From the NCBI RefSeq assembly GCF_025698545.1, contig NC_068571.1, positions 31,901,733-31,965,732 on the forward strand: a stretch of 64,000 nucleotides of DNA, given 5' to 3'. Made by a program: the position numbers and the translations under genes. This document shows positions 59,419-64,000 of this stretch, one piece after another. Under the pieces are notes generated by a model. The model searched no databases, had not been told where the DNA came from, and saw nothing but the letters and a program-made list of their open reading frames with translations. Source of the stretch: Gossypium raimondii (taxonomy: Eukaryota > Streptophyta > Magnoliopsida > Malvales > Malvaceae). The first letter of the stretch is position 1. Each line of letters begins with the position of its first letter.

Positions 59419-60795
59419 CTATGGTCTAAATTTTGCAAACAGATGAGCTGACAAAGGTTTGGTAAATACATTTGCTACTTGTGCCTGTGCTGGAACATGC
59501 CCCACACTTAGCTTTCCTGCAGCAACTTTCTCTCTAACAAAGAACAAATCTAACTCGACATGCTTGATCTTCGAGTGCAACATTGGATTAGCATATACAA
59601 CAACTACTTCTGAGTTATCACACCACACTACTGCCTTTCTTGAGGTAGAAACATGCAACTCAGACAAGAGAGACTCAAGCCAAACCACTTCTGTAATAGT
59701 GTGAGCTAGCCCTCTATACTCAGCTTCTGTAGCCGACTTGGAGATAATTTGTTGCTTCTTGGATCCCCAGGCCACAGGATTACCCCCAAGGAACACACAA
59801 AACCCTGTAATAGACATCCTATCATCCACATCAGTTCCCCAATTAGCATCTGGATAACCAACCAAATCCAAGTCGACAGTTGCAGTAAAGTGAAGTCCAT
59901 AGTCCACAGTGTTTTGAAGATACCTAAGAATGCGTTTTACAACCTTGAAGTGCTGGTCAAGAGGCTTATGCATGAAGTGTCAAACTTTATTGATAGCAAA
60001 AGTAATGTCAGGTCTGGTGATGACCACATATTGCAGGGCCCCCACAGTGCTTCTATACTCGGATTCATTCTCAATTGCATTGCCAACATGCTGAGAAAAG
60101 TTTGTTGAAGTGACTATGGGCGTGGGAGATCATTTTCCCTGATTCATTCGATCCTTTTTAAGAAGATCAAGAACATATTTGCGCTAACTTAAAAACAACC
60201 CATCAATGGTGGGAGTTACTTCAATACCGAGGAAGTAACTTAGAGGCCCTAAACATTTTAATGAAAACTGGGTATCCAAGGTTGAAACAAAGTTATCAAT
60301 GCTACCTTGATGATTTCCAGTGACAATGATGTCATCTCAAAACAAACTGTGAAGCAAGCAAGTAATCTCTTAGCTTAGAGAACTATGCTCTATGAGCCTG
60401 TTTAAGACCATACAGTGCTTTCTTCAATCTGCACACCAAAGGTTGTTCACCATACTTCTGCTCAAAACTAGGAGGCTGAATCATATAAATTTCTTTAGAC
60501 AAGTCACCATTAAGAAACACGTTGTTGATATCCACTTGCCTTAGCTGCTATCCAAACTTCACAGCCAATGTTAAAACAACTCGAATTGTTGTTGGTTTCA
60601 CAATTAGGCTGAATGTTTCTTGAAATCAATACCTACCTCCTAAAGATATCTCTTGACTACCAAACGACTCGTGTAACGAGCAATAGTGCCATCTGAATGG
60701 CATTTGAGTTTGAACACCCACTTGCATCCTACAGCTCTTCTGTTTGCAGGTAAGGGAATTAAGTCTCATGTCTTATTTTTCAGCAGAACATCATA
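59419..60795 (-). pseudogene. Element G reverse transcriptase and RNase H (broken)
   Basis: RNase H at 59973-59419 is open for 184 residues: YPDANWGTDVDDRMSITGF, KSATEAEYRGLAH and MLHSKIKHVELDLFFVREKV are standard copia phrases. The RT upstream is full of stops. At the active site near 60330-60350 the usual residue before DD is a stop codon (LF, stop, DDIIVTG). The frame after it includes [11 protein letters not shown] near 60220-60240. It is inactive. Confidence 0.82.
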
Positions 60796-61284
60796 TTATT
60801 GTTGAGCTATTAGTGCCCACCCTTTACTAGCAAAGGCTTTCTCAATTATGACAGGTTCAATCTCACTCAACTTAGCTGAAAACACCTTGGGCTTGAAAAT
60901 GCCACTTTTGGACCTAGTTTGCATGGGATGAGAATTGACAGGTAAAACTGATAGAGGATCCTGAAATTCCTCAACAAACAAATCATCACTAGAAGCCAAA
61001 CTTGAGTTCATATGAAGATCTGCAACATGGTAAGATGATTTTGGAGTATGAGTAGAACGAGCAGAGCTACCACTGTTATCTTTATTCCCTAGCGAGATGC
61101 TATCATCTTGCATCAATCTCATATCAGTGGACTCCAAAAGAAGATTACCAGAATTTGGAGTAGCAGACCCTAACACATCACCTAAATTCATCCGAGCTGA
61201 AGTAACAGCCACATTTGGAGCACCAAATCTAGATTGTTCCAAAGAAGATACCACAACTGGAACATGAGACTATAGATGTTGGAA
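60796..61284 (-). pseudogene. Element G integrase-RT linker (proximal part)
   Basis: A Ser/Asn-rich linker ending in HPMQTRSKSGIFKPK near 60880-60935, the invariant phrase that opens the RT region of copia polyproteins. The frame is interrupted at 61285 by the gypsy LTR and resumes at 63463. Confidence 0.78.
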
Positions 61285-63462
61285 TGTAACACCTCTAACC
61301 CGTATCTATCGCTGGAATAGGGTTATGGAGTATTACCGGAATAAACAAATAAAATACAGATATTTCATATTATTATTTAACATTCATGTCAGATATTATT
61401 CATAAAGTCCCTTATGAGAGCCCTCGAGGCTCAAATTTCACATTAGAATAATCGGGACTAAATCGAAAACTCAGAGAATTTTTCGTGAAATTTTAAAATT
61501 TTCTAAAGTGCAGAGGACACACGCCCGTGTGGCTCACACAGCCAAGTGACACACCCGTGTCTTAGGTCGTGTGGTATTTGAAGTAGGGCACACGGCCGTG
61601 TCCCCAGCCCTTGTAACTCTCTAACTTGCAATACATTTAAGTGCAGGGGTCACACGACCAAGCCACACGCCCATGTGCCAGGCTGTGTGATCAATTCTGA
61701 GCATTCTATTTTAAAATTTTATGATGCAGAAGACACATGACCAGAACACACACCCATGTGCTAGGTCATGTGTCACACACGGCTGAGACACACGCCCGTG
61801 TGGACAAAATAAGGTTATTTCCAAGCCTTATTCCTCTCCCAATTTCACCTTCCACCTACATAAACACTTAAACACATTCACCAAGCAATTCAGGATATTT
61901 AAACCAAGCCAAAACCAAGTCTTATGCATGATATTTCATCACATGTATTCCTATACTCAATCTTACCTAATTTATCAAATTTACATTTATGCATACTTTA
62001 TCAATTATGCTATCTCCATCCATTCATCCATATGTTTACCATCATTAAACCATTTCAATTTCACACATCAAACATGTTAAGGCCATATATATATATATAT
62101 ATACATATTTCAAAATATACCAAACACAAGCCATATCAATGGCTAGTTACAACCAAAATATTTAAAACTCCAACAATGGCCAAGTTAACCTATACATGCC
62201 ATTATAACCAAAATTAGTTTCATAATTATACCGAAATGGGCCGGTAGATAGTGTGAGTGATCTTCGCCAAGCTTCCAAACCAACAAGATTCCGAGTACTA
62301 TAAAATAGAGGAAATACAATTGAGTAAGCACTTAATGCTTAGTAAGTTTGTATTATAGAAAATTATCTTACCATTCATTTACTCATACAATAAACATGCA
62401 TAATACATCCAAAACAATTTGGCAATTAGCCTAACACATATAACCTGAACAAACATGTTAGTCATGTATTTCATGTGAATAACAAGAATAAGGATGAGCT
62501 TATCAGGTATCGGGTTTCCAAGTATTTCATGCATATACAGATTATAGTTTCATTTTGATTTCACATATTCTTATGTCAGAATTTCACCTTTTGAATCATT
62601 TGAAATCTAGATAGATACTTGGGTAGTACACCTGAAGTAACAATACTATAAATCCGTCAATTCATATCTGGGAATGCTTTTATAAGCAGTTAAACATAAA
62701 GCTCTCTCTCAAGCACTATAATGGGAAGCTCATTGAGCCTTGTAACGGGAAGCTTATTCGAGCAATATAATAGAAAGCTCACAAAAAGCCTATAACGAGT
62801 AGCTCTAAAGAGCAATTAACTGGTAGCTCCGAAAAGTAATTAACGGGTAGCACCAGATAGCCATATAACGGGAAGTTCAAGCGAGCACTAACGGGAAGCT
62901 CACAAAGAACCTTAATCAAGAAGCTCACAAAGAGCCATATAACGAGACACTCATAAGAGCTGATGTGTGCCCACAACACATGTAGGGTCATAACTGGTCG
63001 GGATGCTCCGAAGAGCCTTTAACGGGAAGCTCGCAAGAACACTATAACGAGAAACTTAAGAGAGCTTGTAATGGGACGCTCTTTCAAGCTACAGTACGTC
63101 CGCAACATATGCAGGAACACTACTATTTTGGGAAATGGAACCTTGTATCCATTGAATCTCATTATCCAAACGAGACTTATTTATTTATCAAGGATTTTTA
63201 ATTATGAGATCAATTACATATACATATATGAAATTTACACAATTTACATATTCAACACTCAATATAAGCATATAAATATACACAATTAAGTTACACGAAC
63301 TTACCTCGACATGTAATTGATAAAATTTTCTTAACAAAATTTTCATATAATTTTCCTATTATAATTCAGACCATGAAATAATATTAAAATAATTTTCTTT
63401 TTGGATTCGGATTTGTGGTCCCGAAACCACTATTCTGATTTCACTGAAAACGGGTTGTTACA
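61285..63462 (-). mobile_element. Gypsy solo LTR inserted in copia element G (2.18 kb)
   Basis: Plus-strand ends are TGTAACACCTC and GGGTTGTTACA. The flanks TGGAA (61280-61284) and TAGAA (63463-63467) differ at one base and are taken as the target duplication. There is no internal region on either side, so it is a solo LTR. Family features: palindrome cluster at 61510-61805, AGCTC/GAGCT array at 62690-63090, and the terminal phrase 'tttcactgaaaacggg' shared with LTRs B and E. Confidence 0.88.
62690..63090. repeat. AGCTC/GAGCT tandem array in solo LTR
   Basis: About fifteen units of roughly 25-30 bp of the type 'aacgggaagctc...gagc', expanded compared with the same place in LTR B. Confidence 0.8.
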
Positions 63463-63953
63463 TAGAACTTTGGCTGAATCCAAGAAGTGGCAGAACCACT
63501 ATTTGATCCAGTAGAACTAGAAAAAGGAAAACATTTTTCATCAAACACCACATGCCTAGAGAAAAAAATCTTGCTAGTATTATCAAGACATTTGTATCCT
63601 TTGTGAACAGGATTATAGCCAAGGAACACTCAAGGCCTAGAACGATATTGTAACTTATGAGCATTAAAGGGTTTAAGATATGGATAGCACCTACATCTAA
63701 AAACCTTGAAATGCATGTAGTTTAGTAGAGTTTTATGCAACACCTCATTGGGTGACCTTCCATTGAGAACAGGTGTAGGAAGTCTGTTGATGAGATAAAC
63801 AGAACTGATGAAAGCATGAGCCAAAAGATGCATAGGCACACTAGATTGAGCCAACAATGTCAGACCAGTATCAACCACATACATGTGTTTCCTTTCCACT
63901 AAGCCATTTTGCTCAGAAGTAAGAGGACAAGAAAGCCGATGATGAATCCCCAA
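63463..63953 (-). pseudogene. Element G integrase C-terminal part and linker start
   Basis: Integrase core end at 63953-63630 (GIHHRLSCPLTSEQNGLVERKH, where the Glu of ERKH is catalytic). HAFISSVYLINRLPTPVL, the copia GKGY-like region, and a linker phrase (VFDEKCFPF) follow. The frame shifts near 63630 and is cut at 63463 by the solo LTR. Confidence 0.82.
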
Positions 63954-64000
63954 CTGAGAGAGTACCTTTGGAAAAGAATGAAATTCTCTACCCCAATCAC

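Larger units (their letters stand above)
59151..64000 (-). mobile_element. Element G: Ty1/copia element, decayed, continues beyond window
   Basis: Minus-strand element. From the left: short 3' LTR, polypurine tract, RNase H, RT, then linker and integrase, the last two separated by an inserted gypsy LTR (61285-63462). The order integrase before RT defines Ty1/copia. Gag, protease and the 5' LTR lie outside the window. Many stops are present. Confidence 0.88.

Noticed and set aside
62690..63090. CRISPR-like appearance of regularly spaced short repeats
   Set aside because: The units are diverged, the spacers are themselves repetitive, and the array lies inside a plant LTR. It is a tandem repeat.

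Overview
The window is plant nuclear DNA and reads as a eudicot, most likely cotton (Gossypium) or a close Malvaceae relative. The evidence is three intron-containing plant genes, one plant tRNA, dense nested LTR retrotransposons, LTRs with clusters of ACACGGCCGTGTGG-type palindromes, and a Tat/Ogre-like element whose ORF1 resembles the DUF7745 proteins common in cotton. The species call is inference. Nothing prokaryotic (operon, CRISPR, ribosome binding site) is present.

Region by region. 1-11.9 kb: two minus-strand Ty3/gypsy (Del/Tekay-like) elements joined end to end. The second is cut inside its integrase where the LTR of the first begins. Further decayed LTR pieces follow. 12.7-13.1 kb: a foldback MITE. 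13.3-31.0 kb: one near-complete 17.7 kb Tat/Ogre-like element on the minus strand with two 2.6 kb LTRs, an extra ORF1, gag, protease, RT, two RNase H domains and integrase. Its 3' non-coding part carries a 44-bp tandem array organised in 132-bp blocks. All its frames are broken.

31-43.7 kb is the gene island: an ORMDL gene (minus, 3 exons, 157 aa) and an ALMT anion-channel gene (plus, 6 exons, 482 aa). Between them lie MITEs and an odd 2.26 kb gag-protease element (38554-40809) whose two ends are inverted, not direct, copies of its LTR, with a perfect 5-bp target duplication. 43.7-53.4 kb: LTRs nested in LTRs. 53.9-54.7 kb: a 780-bp MITE with a perfect 9-bp target duplication. 55.9-57.5 kb: a two-exon LRAT/NC-domain gene (LEAD-SENSITIVE1-like, 261 aa, minus). 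58.5 kb: tRNA-Val(AAC). 59.15 kb to the window end: a decayed minus-strand Ty1/copia element with a 2.2 kb gypsy solo LTR inserted in it.

The three host genes look intact and have no evident shared pathway: sphingolipid homeostasis in the ER, malate/anion transport, and an NC-domain protein. The retroelement coding regions are all interrupted by stops or frameshifts and are annotated as pseudogenes. Exon borders were placed by hand from splice consensus and reading-frame continuity. No database search was run, so family names rest on recognised motifs.
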